Virus record (IMG/VR): IMGVR_UViG_3300043172_000002
Span: 1-29,713 of that record
From: a virus
Length of the DNA: 29,713 nt
Reading direction: 5' to 3' (one strand)
The notes beneath the pieces are model-generated. The model had not been told where the DNA came from, made no database searches, and saw only the letters and a program-made list of their open reading frames with translations. This document shows, one piece after another, positions 29,470-29,713 of this stretch. The position numbers were made by a program, and so were the translations under genes. Every line of letters starts with the position of its first letter. Positions within the stretch are counted from its first letter, which is position 1.

Positions 29470-29713
29470 ATGCCAAAGATTAGAAAGATAAAAGTAGAAG
29501 ATAGAAAAGATAGTAGAGGTGGAGGTTACTCAAGAAGAAAGTTTACTGTTGCTGAAGCAGATGCTATCAGACTAGAATACAATACTGCCACAGAGAAGAT
29601 AACTATCTCATCTCTTGCTAGGAAATACAAAGTATCTCAACCTTTAATGTACCAACTCATTAAGGGGACTACCTATACTGATAAGGGGATAGGGGGTAAG
29701 CGTAGGGGGCATA
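29470..29713 (+). CDS. helix-turn-helix protein, truncated by the window edge
   Basis: From ATG 29470 the frame is open for 81 codons to the right edge. The N-terminus is basic (PKIRKIKVEDRKDSRGGGYS). A helix-turn-helix follows (FTVAEADAIRLEYNTATEKI, ISSLARKYKVSQPLMYQLIKG), and then a YTDKGIGGKRRGH tail rich in GGG/GGT codons. This is the architecture of small phage HTH/HNH-associated regulators. The missing C-terminus prevents a firm family assignment. Confidence 0.7.
   Translation, partial: MPKIRKIKVEDRKDSRGGGYSRRKFTVAEADAIRLEYNTATEKITISSLARKYKVSQPLMYQLIKGTTYTDKGIGGKRRGH

Noticed and set aside
1-29713. diversity-generating retroelement, CRISPR array or toxin-antitoxin locus
   Set aside because: No reverse transcriptase, no template/variable repeat pair, no regularly spaced repeats, and no recognisable toxin-antitoxin pair were seen.

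Overview
The window is one contiguous stretch of a tailed double-stranded DNA phage (or prophage) of siphovirus type. It very probably infects a member of the Bacteroidota, most likely a marine-type Flavobacteriia. The evidence is: AT-rich DNA (I estimate about one third G+C); TTA/AGA-dominated codon use; gene starts preceded by A-rich tracts rather than Shine-Dalgarno sequences; several promoters of the Bacteroidota type (TTTG, about 20 nt, then TAnnTTTG); and many proteins that look like flavobacterial phage virion proteins. All confidently called genes are on the + strand. No integrase, tRNA, CRISPR array or insertion sequence could be supported. A possible leftward gene start at the extreme left edge (MSVRKDKK) cannot be identified from eight residues.

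Layout. 1-575 is non-coding and holds a 15-bp direct repeat. 576-2427 encodes the small and large terminase subunits. 2525-2962 is an orphan gene flanked by hairpin- and promoter-like sequence. 2966-3846 is a tail assembly chaperone gene with a textbook -1 frameshift site. 3849-10776 encodes tail tip, adhesion and completion proteins, including a LamG-domain protein. 10778-13777 is the tape measure gene. 13797-14599 holds three small genes (zinc ribbon, Cys protein, HTH). 14656-16706 encodes the ClpP-type prohead protease, with a probable nested scaffold start, and the major capsid protein. 16785-19575 encodes the probable tail tube, portal and head-tail connector. 19589-21420 holds virion-associated genes. 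20217-22250 also holds the lysis genes (XhlA-like, M15 peptidase, two small membrane proteins). 22403-23494 is a metallophosphoesterase gene behind a terminator and promoter. From 23623 on, a strong promoter opens an early/replication region: annealing-protein candidate, HTH proteins, stand-alone DnaA domain IV, SSB-like protein, PD-(D/E)XK nuclease, HTH replication protein and DnaC-like loader. A second strong promoter at 27874 opens a run of very small tightly overlapping genes, DUF3310-like and HTH proteins, cut by the right edge.

How it works together. Terminase, portal, capsid, protease/scaffold and connector make and fill the head. Tube, tape measure, chaperones and tip proteins make a tail predicted at about 150 nm. 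The M15 enzyme and membrane proteins lyse the cell. The replication genes appear to load a host or off-window helicase; no polymerase, primase or replicative helicase is inside the window.

The most noteworthy signals are near-complete absence of the palindromes AGCT, TCGA and GATC (0, 0 and 2 copies by eye); the chaperone frameshift; an unusual gene order with the portal about 15 kb downstream of TerL; a promoter-terminator pair that may make a small RNA; and a structured small-ORF region at 28211-28330.
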